From the NCBI GenBank assembly GCA_030531285.1, contig JAUNNW010000002.1, forward strand, positions 1 through 26,682: a stretch of 26,682 nt of DNA, written 5' to 3'. Source of the DNA: Synergistaceae bacterium (lineage in GTDB: Bacteria; Synergistota; Synergistia; Synergistales; Synergistaceae). Below, in pieces: positions 8,335-17,188 of the stretch. The notes beneath the pieces are model-generated. The model ran no database searches. It was not told the DNA's origin and was given only the letters and a program-made list of their open reading frames with translations. Made by a program: the position numbers and the translations under genes. The stretch's first letter is position 1. Every line of letters begins with the position of its first letter.

Positions 8335-8372
8335 CCCTCCGCTGTGCGCGGGCAGCCTCACGGCATTTCGTT
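8335..8372 (-). promoter_or_regulatory. Structured rplU leader hairpin (possible autoregulatory site)
   Basis: In the ~77-base leader, GTGCGGG can pair with CCCGCGCAC with one bulged base, enclosing a loop region that includes AACGAAATGCCGTGAGG. It stands directly before the GGAGGGAGG ribosome site. L21 leaders that act in feedback are known in other bacteria; whether this is one is inference from position and folding only. Confidence 0.4.
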
Positions 8373-8404
8373 AACCCGCACCATGCGTGTTCTGCAACTG
8401 GTAG

Positions 8405-8432
8405 ATTATAGCATTATATTTATATTTTGCAA
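8405..8432 (-). promoter_or_regulatory. rplU-rpmA promoter, extended -10 type
   Basis: Minus strand: -35 TTGCAA, 16-base spacer ending TGC, -10 TATAAT (perfect consensus), giving a start near 8398. It begins only ten bases past the recN stop codon, with no terminator in between, so the xseB-recN transcript may also read into rplU. The architecture matches the rpmB promoter at 14,757-14,784. Confidence 0.8.
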
Positions 8433-8442
8433 GCCATAATTT

Positions 8443-10101
8443 TCAATCGGTCTCAGTCTGAAGCAAAGCTCGTGCATGAGTAAGCGCTTCCGTGGAATTT
8501 TCATCGCCGGAGAGCATTCTGGCGATTTCTTTTTCGCGTTCCGCGCCGGAAACGGGAAAAATAAGCGTATCGTCCCCATCGCGTTTTACAAGAAAATGTT
8601 GGTCTGCCATAGAAGCAATCGTTGCCTGATGCGTTATAAGTATCGTTCTGCAGCGCCTTGAAAGTTCTTTCAGCTTGTATCCGGCAAGCAGCGCGCTTTT
8701 GCCGCCGAGTCCGGCTTCAACTTCGTCAAAGACAAGAGTTCCGGGCAGTTTGTCGTCGCCTGCCGCAAGCTGCAAGGCAATAAGTATGCGTGACAACTCG
8801 CCGCCGGAAGCTGTTTTGCTCACAGGCATAGGCTCCTGATCGGGCAATCTGAGCATAAATCTGGCGCTTTCGGCGCCGTTAGATTTAACCTTGTCAAGTT
8901 CGGCAATTTCTATTTCAAAACGCGCATAACCCATCGCCAGTTCGTTCAGACAGTCGTTTACGCTGTTCTGCAGCTTTTCTGCGGCTGCTTTTCTCATCTT
9001 GCGAAGTGCCTGTACTTTTGCGACAAGATTTTTGCGAAGCTGGGCTGATTCTGTTTCAAGCTTCTGCAGTTCGGAAAGGCTTGTCTGGAGCCATACCACC
9101 GTCTGCTGTGCCTCAAGGGCATAATTTAATATATCCTCGCAGCTTTCGGCTTTCAGCCTGCGTTTCAGTCTGCGCAGCTGTCCGAGCTTTTCTTCCGTTT
9201 CATCGCGCGCCTCCTCAACGCTTCCTTTGTCAAGCACAAGTTTCATATCATGTTCAAACAGTGCAGACAGTTTCTGTGCAGCAGAAAGCAGCTGTTCGGC
9301 AGCTTCCCTCTTGGGGCTGTCAGCGTTTTCAAGTTCCTGCAATCCCCTGCAAATTTCGGTTGCGCTGTCTAAAATGCAGGCGCCGTTTTCATTACCGGCG
9401 ATTTTTCCGTAAAGAGCGTAAAGGGTTTTGAGTTTTGCGCTCTGTTCGTCAAGCTCTTTCAGATCTGCTTCAAGTTTATTTTCACTGTCCGCCGTAAGTT
9501 TCAGTGAATTTATCAGCGCCACGTCTTTTTCGGCATCGGAAAAGCGTTCAGCACGCTCTTTTCTGCTGTTTTTAAGCTCTACAAGAGCTGTTTCCGTCTT
9601 CAAAGCCTGCTCAAATATTCCTGCAAGTTCCCCTTTTACCCGTGCAAGTTCAGAACCGCCGCAGGAATCAACAAGTTCAAGCTGTCTGAGGGGTTCAAGA
9701 AGCGAGAGCTGCGCATACTGGCTCTGTATGACTATTTCCTGCTCCATTAGCTCGGAAAGCTTGTTCACGGTCAAATTCGTTCCTGAAAGCGAAAGTGTTC
9801 CGCGCCCATCCTTTTTAAACCGCCGCAGGACATTCAACTCGTTCGAAGCCGGATTGAGAGGGACTATTCCCTCATAAGCCGAAACGTTTTTCGGCTCGTA
9901 ATTCATATTTACCTCAGAGTATTCTTCAGAGGCATGAATATAGTTTACCTGAGCCCTTTTTCCAGAGATAAATTCAAGCGCACGGACAAGACTGCTTTTT
10001 CCCGATCCGCTTTCTCCGGTTATAACTATAAAACTTCCGGTGAAATCAAGTCCGGCATCTTTAATGCCGCCAACTCCGTGAACCTGAAGACTGCTAATCA
10101 T
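8443..10101 (-). CDS. recN: DNA repair protein RecN
   Basis: A 552-residue SMC-like ATPase that acts early in double-strand break repair; the length is normal for the family. Visible: Walker A GESGSGKSS at residues 29-37, a long central coiled coil rich in Glu, Lys and Leu, the ABC signature TASGGELSRI, Walker B LVFDEVEAGLGG, and the H-loop region ILITHQATIASMAD. The ATG overlaps the nadK stop by eight bases, so the two are translationally coupled. It is the last gene of the xseB-ispA-dxs-tlyA-nadK-recN run, an order seen in several bacterial phyla in part. Confidence 0.95.
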   Translation of the reverse strand: MISSLQVHGVGGIKDAGLDFTGSFIVITGESGSGKSSLVRALEFISGKRAQVNYIHASEEYSEVNMNYEPKNVSAYEGIVPLNPASNELNVLRRFKKDGRGTLSLSGTNLTVNKLSELMEQEIVIQSQYAQLSLLEPLRQLELVDSCGGSELARVKGELAGIFEQALKTETALVELKNSRKERAERFSDAEKDVALINSLKLTADSENKLEADLKELDEQSAKLKTLYALYGKIAGNENGACILDSATEICRGLQELENADSPKREAAEQLLSAAQKLSALFEHDMKLVLDKGSVEEARDETEEKLGQLRRLKRRLKAESCEDILNYALEAQQTVVWLQTSLSELQKLETESAQLRKNLVAKVQALRKMRKAAAEKLQNSVNDCLNELAMGYARFEIEIAELDKVKSNGAESARFMLRLPDQEPMPVSKTASGGELSRILIALQLAAGDDKLPGTLVFDEVEAGLGGKSALLAGYKLKELSRRCRTILITHQATIASMADQHFLVKRDGDDTLIFPVSGAEREKEIARMLSGDENSTEALTHARALLQTETD

Positions 10102-10972
10102 TCGGAATCATCCTCTCGCCAGTTCCGTTGAACCCCCAGCTCAGTTTGCGTCTGAGCAGATCATAATAGCTCGTGCCGTATGGTTCTATTGTATACACTT
10201 TAAATTCTGATGCAAGCTCCGCTTCAAGTCTGTCTCCTGCAAACAGTTCATAACCGAGCTGTCCGTCCTGCGTAAGACACAATTTTGCAGTACGGCTCAT
10301 AAGTTCCACTGCTATTTTGTCTTTGCCGTTCAGCACTACTGGTCTTGCAAACAGTGTATGGGCGCAAATAGGCGCCATAATCAGGCAGGAAACGTTAGGC
10401 GGCACAACCGGACCGCCGGCAGACAAAGCATAAGCTGTTGAACCCGTCGGGGTGGCAAAAATAATGCCGTCAGACAGATAATTTGACAACAGTTCTCCGT
10501 TTACGCTTATCTGAAGTTCCACGACGCGTGAAAGGCTGGTTTTTGATATGACAAGGTCGTTAAGCGCGTACATTGTTGCTGCCGTTCTGCCGTCCCGTAT
10601 AACGCTGCCCCTTACAACCTCGCGTTCAAGCAGCTTGTATTTACCGTCAAGAATTTGCTTTATGTCAGCTTCAATATTCTCCGGCAGACCCGTCGACAGA
10701 AAGCCAAGCCTGCCGAGATTAATTCCGTACAGCGGAATTTTTTTACCGAAAAGCATCCTTGCAGCACGAAGAAAAGTACCGTCTCCTCCGAGAATAAGCG
10801 CAAATAAAGCTCCGTCAAAATTATCCGTTCCTTCTGTGCCAAGAAGCAAGGCTGAATTTTTAGGCAGCAGAAATTCCGTTTCGCCGAACGCAGAAGATGT
10901 CAGCAGTTTTTTAGCGGCTTCAACTGCTTTCGGTTTGCTCGTATTAAATATCAAAACAATTTTTTTACTCAT
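10094..10972 (-). CDS. nadK: NAD kinase
   Basis: A 292-residue cytoplasmic enzyme that phosphorylates NAD to NADP. It has the catalytic GGDGT at residues 62-66, the ALNDLVISK stretch (family NE/D motif) and the glycine-rich DGIIFATPTGSTAYALSAGG. It lies 21 bases after tlyA and overlaps recN. NADPH is consumed downstream of Dxs in the MEP pathway, a loose functional link to the neighbours. Confidence 0.96.
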   Translation of the reverse strand: MSKKIVLIFNTSKPKAVEAAKKLLTSSAFGETEFLLPKNSALLLGTEGTDNFDGALFALILGGDGTFLRAARMLFGKKIPLYGINLGRLGFLSTGLPENIEADIKQILDGKYKLLEREVVRGSVIRDGRTAATMYALNDLVISKTSLSRVVELQISVNGELLSNYLSDGIIFATPTGSTAYALSAGGPVVPPNVSCLIMAPICAHTLFARPVVLNGKDKIAVELMSRTAKLCLTQDGQLGYELFAGDRLEAELASEFKVYTIEPYGTSYYDLLRRKLSWGFNGTGERMIPND

Positions 10973-10993
10973 TACAGCACCGGCTTTTCCTGA

Positions 10994-11815
10994 TTAAATA
11001 TGTTTTTCTGCGTGTTTGTGTGCCTCGTCCACAAGTTCAGCCACATCAAACGGCCTTTGCTCTGTCCCACTTTCTTTTTTGGAAAGCAGCAGAAGAAATT
11101 CTATATTGCCCTCCGGACCGCGTATCGGCGAATAGGTAATATCAAGAATTTTCAGTCCTGTTTCATTTTCAGCAAACTCAGATACGTCTTTCAGAACCGC
11201 CTCATGCAATGCAGGTTCGGTAACAACGCCGCGTCCTATATGTTCGCGACCGACTTCAAACTGCGGCTTGACAAGCGTGACTATGACGCCTTCAGGCTTA
11301 ATCAGCTGTTCAAAGACGTTAAGCAGCAGCTTGAGCGATATAAAAGAAGCATCGCAGACCAGCAGATCAAAAAGTTCGCTCCTAAAAGTTTCTGCCGTAA
11401 GGAAACGTGCGTTCGTGCGTTCCATAACATAAACCCTGTCATCGTTTCTAAGTTTCCATGCAAGCTGTCCGTAGCCGACGTCAACTGCGCAAACGGAGGC
11501 AGCGCCTTTTGAAAGCAGCACGTCCGTAAAACCTCCTGTGGAAGCGCCTATATCGATACAACGCAGTCCGGCAGGATTAAGCCCAAAATATTCAACTGCT
11601 TTCAGCAGTTTGTAAGCGCCGCGGCTCACCCATTCTTTTTCGGGACGGTCGAGCTTAACGCTCGCCCCGGGCATAACCTGAGAGGCAGGCTTAGTAACAA
11701 CCGAACCGTTGACCGTGACCCTGCCCTGCCCAATATACTCCCGCGCGGCAGTGCGGGATTCAGCAAAGCCGTTATCTGCAAGATATTTGTCAAGTCTTAC
11801 AAGCTTAGCTTTCAT
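10994..11815 (-). CDS. tlyA: TlyA-family rRNA 2'-O-methyltransferase
   Basis: A 273-residue protein with an N-terminal S4 RNA-binding domain (about residues 4-65, RLDKYLADNGFAESRTAAR) and an FtsJ-like methyltransferase domain with the SAM-binding DIGASTGGFTDVLL. Known TlyA proteins methylate ribose positions in 16S and/or 23S rRNA and set capreomycin sensitivity in mycobacteria; members in other phyla were first named as haemolysins, which is probably misleading. Its ATG overlaps the dxs stop by 11 bases. Confidence 0.93.
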   Translation of the reverse strand: MKAKLVRLDKYLADNGFAESRTAAREYIGQGRVTVNGSVVTKPASQVMPGASVKLDRPEKEWVSRGAYKLLKAVEYFGLNPAGLRCIDIGASTGGFTDVLLSKGAASVCAVDVGYGQLAWKLRNDDRVYVMERTNARFLTAETFRSELFDLLVCDASFISLKLLLNVFEQLIKPEGVIVTLVKPQFEVGREHIGRGVVTEPALHEAVLKDVSEFAENETGLKILDITYSPIRGPEGNIEFLLLLSKKESGTEQRPFDVAELVDEAHKHAEKHI

Positions 11816-13637
11816 TTATCAGCCGTATAATGTTGCCGGAGGTCATGCCGCAATCTTCCCACTGTTCCGCGGACGAGGCATGCGATATAAAACGGTCTGG
11901 AACACCGACGCTGATTATTTTGCAGTTTAATAAATTCTGCGAAACAAGCGCCGCAATTTCTTCACCGATCCCGCCTTTAAGCGAAGCGTCCTCAGCCGTA
12001 ACAGCCAAACTGTGTTTTTTAAGCTGTTCAAGCAGACCATATTTGTCAAGCGGCTTTATAAAACGCAGATCGACTACCGTTGCATCTCTGCCGTCTGCTT
12101 TCAGTTTTTCAGCAGTTTCAAGCATAAGCGGCAGAGTGTCACCGGCTGCAATCAGTAATATATCCTTTCCTTCGCTGATCAGCTGCAGTTTTCCCCATTC
12201 AGCAGATGACTTTTCAAAATCAAAAGCAGGAACGTTTCCGCGCGGATAGCGTACCGCCATCGGAATTTTTCTCTCCGCCCAGCCGTCTATCATAAATTTA
12301 AGTTCTTTTTCGTCCCTCGGCGCAGCTATCGTCATATCCGGCAGTGCCTTGAGCCACGCAGCGTCAAAAAGTCCGTGGTGTGTTTCGCCATCGTTTCCGA
12401 CAAGACCGCTTCTGTCAATGCAGAGCAGCACAGGCAGTTTCGGAAGGCAAATATCGTGCATAACCTGATCGGCGGCACGCTGCAGGAAGGTTGAATAAAT
12501 GCACACGGCAGGCTTCATGCCGCCGGCAGCAAGTCCCGCTGCATAAACAAGGGTATGTTCTTCGGCTATGCCTGTATCTATGAAGCGTTCCGGAAATTTT
12601 TCGGCAAACTCTCCAAGCTTTGTTCCGTCTTTCATAGCCGCTGTCAAAGCAAAAATTTTGTCGTCTTTTTCAGCCAGTTCTGTCAGGCAGTCAGCTGCAG
12701 CCTTGCTCCATGCAAGCTTTCCGCTGCCTTGCGGTATCCGCAGAGAGGAATTTGCACCTACTCCGTGGAAATAAGACGGATTTTCTTCCGTTTCCTTAAA
12801 GCCCTTGCCTTTTTTTGTTATAACGTGGATAACAAGCGATTTGTCATACTGTTTGGCAAGTTCAAACACCTTCGCAAGTTCTTCGGCGTTGTGTCCGTCA
12901 AAAGGTCCCCAATAGCTTATTCCGAACTGCTCGAATATATTTGCCGGAAGAAGAATCGCTTTAAGTTTGTTTTTCCAGTTTTCGAGCGCAGGCCTGAAGC
13001 CGCTGTTTTCGCTTTTCTTTTTGACAAATGCCTTAAATTTTTTATAAGTGCTGTTCACCGCAAGCTGCGCAAGATGGTTAGCGGCTCCTCCGACTCGTCT
13101 GTCTATTGACATTCTGTTGTCATTCAAAACGATAATAACCTTGGAGTTGTTTGGCTCCATGTTATTGAGCGCTTCAAAAGAAACGCCGTTCAGCAGAGAG
13201 CCGTCGCCTATAACGGCAACAACGTGGTGATTTTCTCCTTTGAGGTCGCGTGCTTTTGCATAGCCCATTGCAGCCGAAACCGACGTACTGCTGTGCCCAG
13301 TTGTGAAGGCATCGTATCGGCTTTCGTCTAGTCTGGGAAAACCTGCCATACCACCCTTTTGGCGCAGCGTGGCAAAGCGCTCCGCACCCTGCGTGAGAAT
13401 TTTGTAGGCGTAACTCTGGTGCCCGACGTCAAATAATACTTTGTCTTCATCAGGGTTAAACGCTTTCAGCAGAGCAGCGTTAATTTCCACCGCGCCAAGC
13501 GAAGACGCAAGATGTCCGCCGTTTTTCAGCGTTACGTCAAGTATAAGAGTCCTGAGTTTGCGGCACAACTCCTTAAGCCCGTTTTCATCAAGCTTTTTTA
13601 CTTCTTTATAACTGCATATAGTATCAAGCTGTTCCAT
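11805..13637 (-). CDS. dxs: 1-deoxy-D-xylulose-5-phosphate synthase
   Basis: A 610-residue thiamine-diphosphate enzyme that condenses pyruvate and glyceraldehyde 3-phosphate, the first step of the MEP isoprenoid pathway. Visible: the N-terminal HLASSLGAVEINAALLKAF with catalytic His, FDVGHQSYAYKILTG-like stretch (here LTQG), the thiamine/Mg motif GDGSLLNG...NDN near residues 142-175, and the transketolase-like C-terminal halves with DRSGLVGNDGETHHG. It starts three bases after the ispA stop. With ispA it forms the isoprenoid core of the operon; other MEP genes are not in the window. Slightly shorter than E. coli Dxs (620). Confidence 0.97.
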   Translation of the reverse strand: MEQLDTICSYKEVKKLDENGLKELCRKLRTLILDVTLKNGGHLASSLGAVEINAALLKAFNPDEDKVLFDVGHQSYAYKILTQGAERFATLRQKGGMAGFPRLDESRYDAFTTGHSSTSVSAAMGYAKARDLKGENHHVVAVIGDGSLLNGVSFEALNNMEPNNSKVIIVLNDNRMSIDRRVGGAANHLAQLAVNSTYKKFKAFVKKKSENSGFRPALENWKNKLKAILLPANIFEQFGISYWGPFDGHNAEELAKVFELAKQYDKSLVIHVITKKGKGFKETEENPSYFHGVGANSSLRIPQGSGKLAWSKAAADCLTELAEKDDKIFALTAAMKDGTKLGEFAEKFPERFIDTGIAEEHTLVYAAGLAAGGMKPAVCIYSTFLQRAADQVMHDICLPKLPVLLCIDRSGLVGNDGETHHGLFDAAWLKALPDMTIAAPRDEKELKFMIDGWAERKIPMAVRYPRGNVPAFDFEKSSAEWGKLQLISEGKDILLIAAGDTLPLMLETAEKLKADGRDATVVDLRFIKPLDKYGLLEQLKKHSLAVTAEDASLKGGIGEEIAALVSQNLLNCKIISVGVPDRFISHASSAEQWEDCGMTSGNIIRLINES

Positions 13638-13640
13638 AAT

Positions 13641-14537
13641 TTATTTAGTTCTTTCAAGAAGTGCCATCGGCAGCTGTGCAAGGAAACTTTCCTCTCCAAG
13701 CAGTTCGGAAATAACAGCTTTTGCCGCTTCTGACTCCTCCTTTGCGAATTCCTTTGCTTTCTCCAGCCCATAGGCAGTAACGTAGTTTATTTTTCCCTGC
13801 TCTGCGTCCTTGCCTGGGGTCTTGCCAAGTTGTTCAGAGGTAGTGGTAACGTCCAGAATATCGTCTATAATCTGAAACGCCGTTCCGAGATGCTTACCGT
13901 ATTTCTCAAAAATCAAAAGCGTTTTTCCGTCATCGGTGCCGAGAGCTGCACCGCTCATAAGAGCCGCTTTTATAAGTTCTCCGGTTTTAAGCGCCGCGAC
14001 CTTGCAGACGTAATCCGGCTCCTTTTCGGCAAGCGCACAATCCATGTCAAGCACCTGACCGCCGCAGACACCCGAGGGACCAAAAGCTTCGGTAAATATT
14101 CGGACAGCATTAAGCAGTCTGTCTGAACTCACTCCGGAAGTATACGCCAAAGGATAGGCTATCGACTCGACCATAAGCGCATCGCCGGCAAGAACCGCAA
14201 GAGTTTCGCCGAATTTTGCGTGGTTTGAGAGTTTTCCGCGGCGCATATCGTCATTATCCATGCACGGAAGGTCATCATGAATAAGCGATGCCGTATGAGT
14301 CATTTCATAGCCGAGAGCCATCGGCATTGCCGTTTCCTTTGTGCAGCCGCAGGCTTCGGCAGCCGCCAGGCAGAGCACGGGGCGCAGTCTTTTGCCTCCC
14401 GCCGTAAGGGAATATTCCATGGACTCAAAAAGCTTTTCGGGAACACGATTGGCACGCGTTTCTGCAGTCTTTTCAATATATTGGTCAACATAGTCGGCAT
14501 AGGCTTTAAATTCAGCCATAACCTGCTGAAAATCCAT
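13641..14537 (-). CDS. ispA: Polyprenyl (farnesyl/geranylgeranyl) diphosphate synthase
   Basis: A 298-residue all-helical trans-prenyltransferase that chains isopentenyl diphosphate onto allylic diphosphates. The first aspartate motif is DDLPCMDNDD near residues 88-97 and the second DDILD near 224-228; GGKRLRPVLCL lies upstream. The two-residue insert in the first motif (DDxxxxD) and the size are those of bacterial farnesyl diphosphate synthases. The exact product length cannot be fixed from sequence by eye. It lies six bases after xseB, the conserved xseB-ispA-dxs arrangement. Confidence 0.93.
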   Translation of the reverse strand: MDFQQVMAEFKAYADYVDQYIEKTAETRANRVPEKLFESMEYSLTAGGKRLRPVLCLAAAEACGCTKETAMPMALGYEMTHTASLIHDDLPCMDNDDMRRGKLSNHAKFGETLAVLAGDALMVESIAYPLAYTSGVSSDRLLNAVRIFTEAFGPSGVCGGQVLDMDCALAEKEPDYVCKVAALKTGELIKAALMSGAALGTDDGKTLLIFEKYGKHLGTAFQIIDDILDVTTTSEQLGKTPGKDAEQGKINYVTAYGLEKAKEFAKEESEAAKAVISELLGEESFLAQLPMALLERTK

Positions 14538-14543
14538 AAGCAG

Positions 14544-14738
14544 TTATTCCTCCTCATCCCTTACTGAATCGCTCAGCTCGGTTACCTTCTGTTTGGCATT
14601 TTCCAGAAACTCCTTGCACTCTTTGATAGCAGTGATTGCTTTCTCAAAATCTCCGAGAGCTTCCTCAACTGTCGTTTCATGTTTCTCAATTTTGTCCAGA
14701 AGTTCCTCAATTTTTTCAAGATTTTTGGTAAAATTCAT
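14544..14738 (-). CDS. xseB: Exodeoxyribonuclease VII small subunit
   Basis: A 64-residue helical, acidic protein beginning MNFTKNLEKIEELLDKIE, with the family pattern of leading LEEIVxxLE-like helix and LEEALxxFExG-like second helix (here VEEALGDFEKAI). The small subunit binds the XseA large subunit to form the nuclease that degrades single-stranded DNA. The ATG at 14738 is six bases after AAGGAGC; the earlier TTG at 14762 is not needed. No xseA is in the window. First gene of the leftward operon; no clear promoter was found for it in 14739-14823. Confidence 0.9.
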   Translation of the reverse strand: MNFTKNLEKIEELLDKIEKHETTVEEALGDFEKAITAIKECKEFLENAKQKVTELSDSVRDEEE

Positions 14739-14756
14739 TTTTTTGCTCCTTTGCTC

Positions 14757-14784
14757 TTGCAAAATTTAATTTGTATGCTACAAT
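14757..14784 (+). promoter_or_regulatory. rpmB promoter, extended -10 type
   Basis: -35 TTGCAA, 16-base spacer ending TGC, -10 TACAAT; start near 14,791. It overlaps the ribosome-site region of the divergent xseB gene. It shares 22 of 28 positions with the rplU promoter. Confidence 0.78.
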
Positions 14785-14823
14785 GTTTAAGTTAATGCTG
14801 AAGTTTCAAGGAGGGACCACACG

Positions 14824-15021
14824 ATGTCTAAATACTGTGATTGCTGCGGACGCGGCCCTGTGACGGGCAACGCAGTCAGCCATTCAAACCGCCACACAAG
14901 ACGCCGCTGGCTTATTAACATTCAAACCGTACGCGTCAACGTCGGAGGCGGAGAGACCCGCAAACTCCACATCTGCACAAAATGTCTCAGATCCGGTATA
15001 GTCCAGAGAGCCGTTAAATAA
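14824..15021 (+). CDS. rpmB: 50S ribosomal protein L28, zinc-ribbon form
   Basis: A 65-residue ribosomal protein with the conserved GNAVSHSNRHTRRRW core. It carries CDCC at residues 5-8 and CTKC near the end, i.e. two CxxC pairs that form the zinc ribbon of the C+ type of L28; C- paralogues, where present, replace it under zinc limitation. Ribosome site AAGGAGG lies nine bases upstream. A monocistronic plus-strand gene with its own promoter and terminator, between two leftward operons. Confidence 0.96.
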   Translation: MSKYCDCCGRGPVTGNAVSHSNRHTRRRWLINIQTVRVNVGGGETRKLHICTKCLRSGIVQRAVK

Positions 15022-15036
15022 CGGCTCTTTTCTTTT
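15007..15036 (+). terminator. Rho-independent terminator of rpmB
   Basis: A nine-pair stem AGAGCCGTT / AACGGCTCT with an AAAT loop, followed by TTTCTTTT. The rpmB stop codon lies within the hairpin. The other strand has no T run, so termination of the converging ftsK transcript here would be weak. Confidence 0.88.
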
Positions 15037-17188
15037 ACCTTTCACCGAGTACCTCGTCAAGGCGTTCCTGCGCCATAGCTTCGTCTACAAGTATCTCCCT
15101 TCCCTTGGCGCCTTCCGAAGGACCGACTATTCCAAGCTGCTCCATCATATCAAGCAGCCGCGACGCACGGGAGAAACCTACGCGCAGTCTTCTCTGCAGA
15201 TTGCTTGCGGAAGCTATCCCGCTTTCAAGTATGTATTCTACTGCCTGTTCAAGCATATCATCGTCATAGGTTCCGTCTTTTGTGTTGGCAGCCGCAGAAT
15301 GAGCTTCAACGTCTTCAAAGAACACAGGGTCACCGAACAGGCTGTTCATATACTGCAGCCAGTTCTCAAGAATATCGTCTGCAATCCACGGAGATTGTAT
15401 GCGTACTGGCTTAGGGTTCTTCGTGGAAAGGAACAGCATATCTCCCTTGCCGAGCAGTTTCTCGGCTCCGACACCGTCAATTATCGTGCGTGAATCAATA
15501 CCGGTGGCAACCGAAAAAGCCACTCTTGCCGGAATATTTGCCTTGATAAGTCCGGTTATAACGTTTACGGACGGACGCTGCGTGGCAAGAATGAGGTGTA
15601 TGCCGGCAGCCCTTGCCTTTTGCGCAAGCCGTACGATATAATCTTCAACCTCTTTTGAAGCTGTCATCATAAGGTCGGCAAGCTCGTCAACGATAATTAC
15701 TATATGCGGCTTTTTGTCCTTGGGCAACAGATTGGGGCGCGCATTAAATGCTTCAAGATTGCGCACCCTTGCGCTTTCAAAGTCACTGAAGCGGCGTTCC
15801 ATTTCGTTGACAGCCCACGCAAGCGTGTGAACGGCTTTCTTGGGGCTTGCAACTGGAGGCGTGAGCAGATGCGGAAGATTGTCGTACACCGCGAATTCGA
15901 CGCGTTTCGGGTCGACAAGAATAAGCCTCAATTCGTCCGGAGTGCAGTGCGAGCAGAGACCGACTATGCAGGAATTTATAAAGACTGATTTTCCCGAGCC
16001 GGTCGTACCGGCAACAAGCAGATGAGGCAGCGTTTCAAGCCCTATAACCGTCGATTCGCCGCTAACGGTTACACCGAAAGGCATAGGCAGTGCGTATTTT
16101 GTTCTTCTGTAGGAATCATCCTCAATCATCGTACGCATTGGGATACCCCTGCGGTGCGGATTCGGAATTTCAATACCGACGTACGACGTTCCCGGCACCG
16201 GCGTCTCAATGCGTATCGAAGGGACGGCAAGAGCAAGAGCTATGTCATTTGAAAGAGTTGCAACCCTTGAAGTACGTATGCCGGAGCCGAGCGTTATTCT
16301 AAACTGGATAACTGTGGGGCCGACAAGTATATCGGCAAGCTCAGCCTGAACACCAAATTCATCAAGCGCTTTTATCATCTTTTCGCCGAGTGGCATGCAG
16401 CGTTCAGGTTTCAATTCGTTGTCATGCGTTTCCTCAGGGCCGAAAATTTCAGGCGGAGGCGGGAAAATTCCTTCCTCAGCCACCTGCAGAGCACCGAGAT
16501 CAAAATTAGGTTCCTGTACCTCTGCGGCATTTTCTTTTTTCCTGTGAGTGCGTTTCGGCTTAATTTCGTCTTTCAGCACAAGTTCTTCAGCAAACGGATC
16601 TTCTATTGCGGCTTTTGCGCTGTCATTGTCCTCAGAATTTTTTTTCTCTTTTCCGCTCAGACCGGAAAATTTAGTCCAGATAACAGCGGCACAGTTTTTA
16701 ATGCATCTGTTGACGGGCAGCCCATAGAGCAGAAAAATAATATACATACACACGACACCAGCAAGAAGAGTCCCAAAAGCTCCGAGTGTGCCGAACGCTT
16801 TTTCTGCGATAAAATGTCCGGTTTCCCCTGCTTTGAGACAATATACAGCGCTTTCTCCGCCCGTTAGTTCCTTTATGCCCAAAACTGCTGAGGCAGCCAG
16901 ATAAAGCAAAAGCGTTGCCGCTGTCTGCCTGACACAGTTGGGGATTTCTTTTGAAAAAACACGGCATATACAGACGTATATAATAAAACAAAGCGGAATA
17001 ACAAGTGCGCCTCCGGCGTAATTGGTCAGGAAACCTGCAGTTTTCCTGCCAATAGTTCCTGTTTTGTCCGTACAGAATGAAACCAACACAAAAAGAACCA
17101 TTACAAAAACAAGTACGATTAGAATTTTTTCCGCCGCTTTTTTTTGCAAACTGTAATCTTTCTGTCTGTCTTTCGTGTTCTTCAGCAT
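15035..17188 (-). CDS. ftsK: DNA translocase FtsK/SpoIIIE
   Basis: A 717-residue septal DNA pump that clears chromosome DNA from the closing septum. The N-terminal 170 residues hold about four hydrophobic helices; a charged linker follows; the motor has Walker A GTTGSGKSV near residues 394-402 and Walker B IIVDELADLMM near 497-507; the C-terminal winged-helix gamma domain (about 645-710, LQRRLRVGFSRASRLLDMMEQLG) reads the polar KOPS-type sites. The linker is short compared with E. coli FtsK. Its ATG shares a base with the tldD stop (TAATG). Last gene of the mltG operon. Confidence 0.96.
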   Translation of the reverse strand: MLKNTKDRQKDYSLQKKAAEKILIVLVFVMVLFVLVSFCTDKTGTIGRKTAGFLTNYAGGALVIPLCFIIYVCICRVFSKEIPNCVRQTAATLLLYLAASAVLGIKELTGGESAVYCLKAGETGHFIAEKAFGTLGAFGTLLAGVVCMYIIFLLYGLPVNRCIKNCAAVIWTKFSGLSGKEKKNSEDNDSAKAAIEDPFAEELVLKDEIKPKRTHRKKENAAEVQEPNFDLGALQVAEEGIFPPPPEIFGPEETHDNELKPERCMPLGEKMIKALDEFGVQAELADILVGPTVIQFRITLGSGIRTSRVATLSNDIALALAVPSIRIETPVPGTSYVGIEIPNPHRRGIPMRTMIEDDSYRRTKYALPMPFGVTVSGESTVIGLETLPHLLVAGTTGSGKSVFINSCIVGLCSHCTPDELRLILVDPKRVEFAVYDNLPHLLTPPVASPKKAVHTLAWAVNEMERRFSDFESARVRNLEAFNARPNLLPKDKKPHIVIIVDELADLMMTASKEVEDYIVRLAQKARAAGIHLILATQRPSVNVITGLIKANIPARVAFSVATGIDSRTIIDGVGAEKLLGKGDMLFLSTKNPKPVRIQSPWIADDILENWLQYMNSLFGDPVFFEDVEAHSAAANTKDGTYDDDMLEQAVEYILESGIASASNLQRRLRVGFSRASRLLDMMEQLGIVGPSEGAKGREILVDEAMAQERLDEVLGER

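Noticed and set aside
12555..13109. A 184-codon plus-strand open frame across dxs
   Set aside because: Opposite to the conserved middle of Dxs; no start signal and a composition typical of antisense frames.
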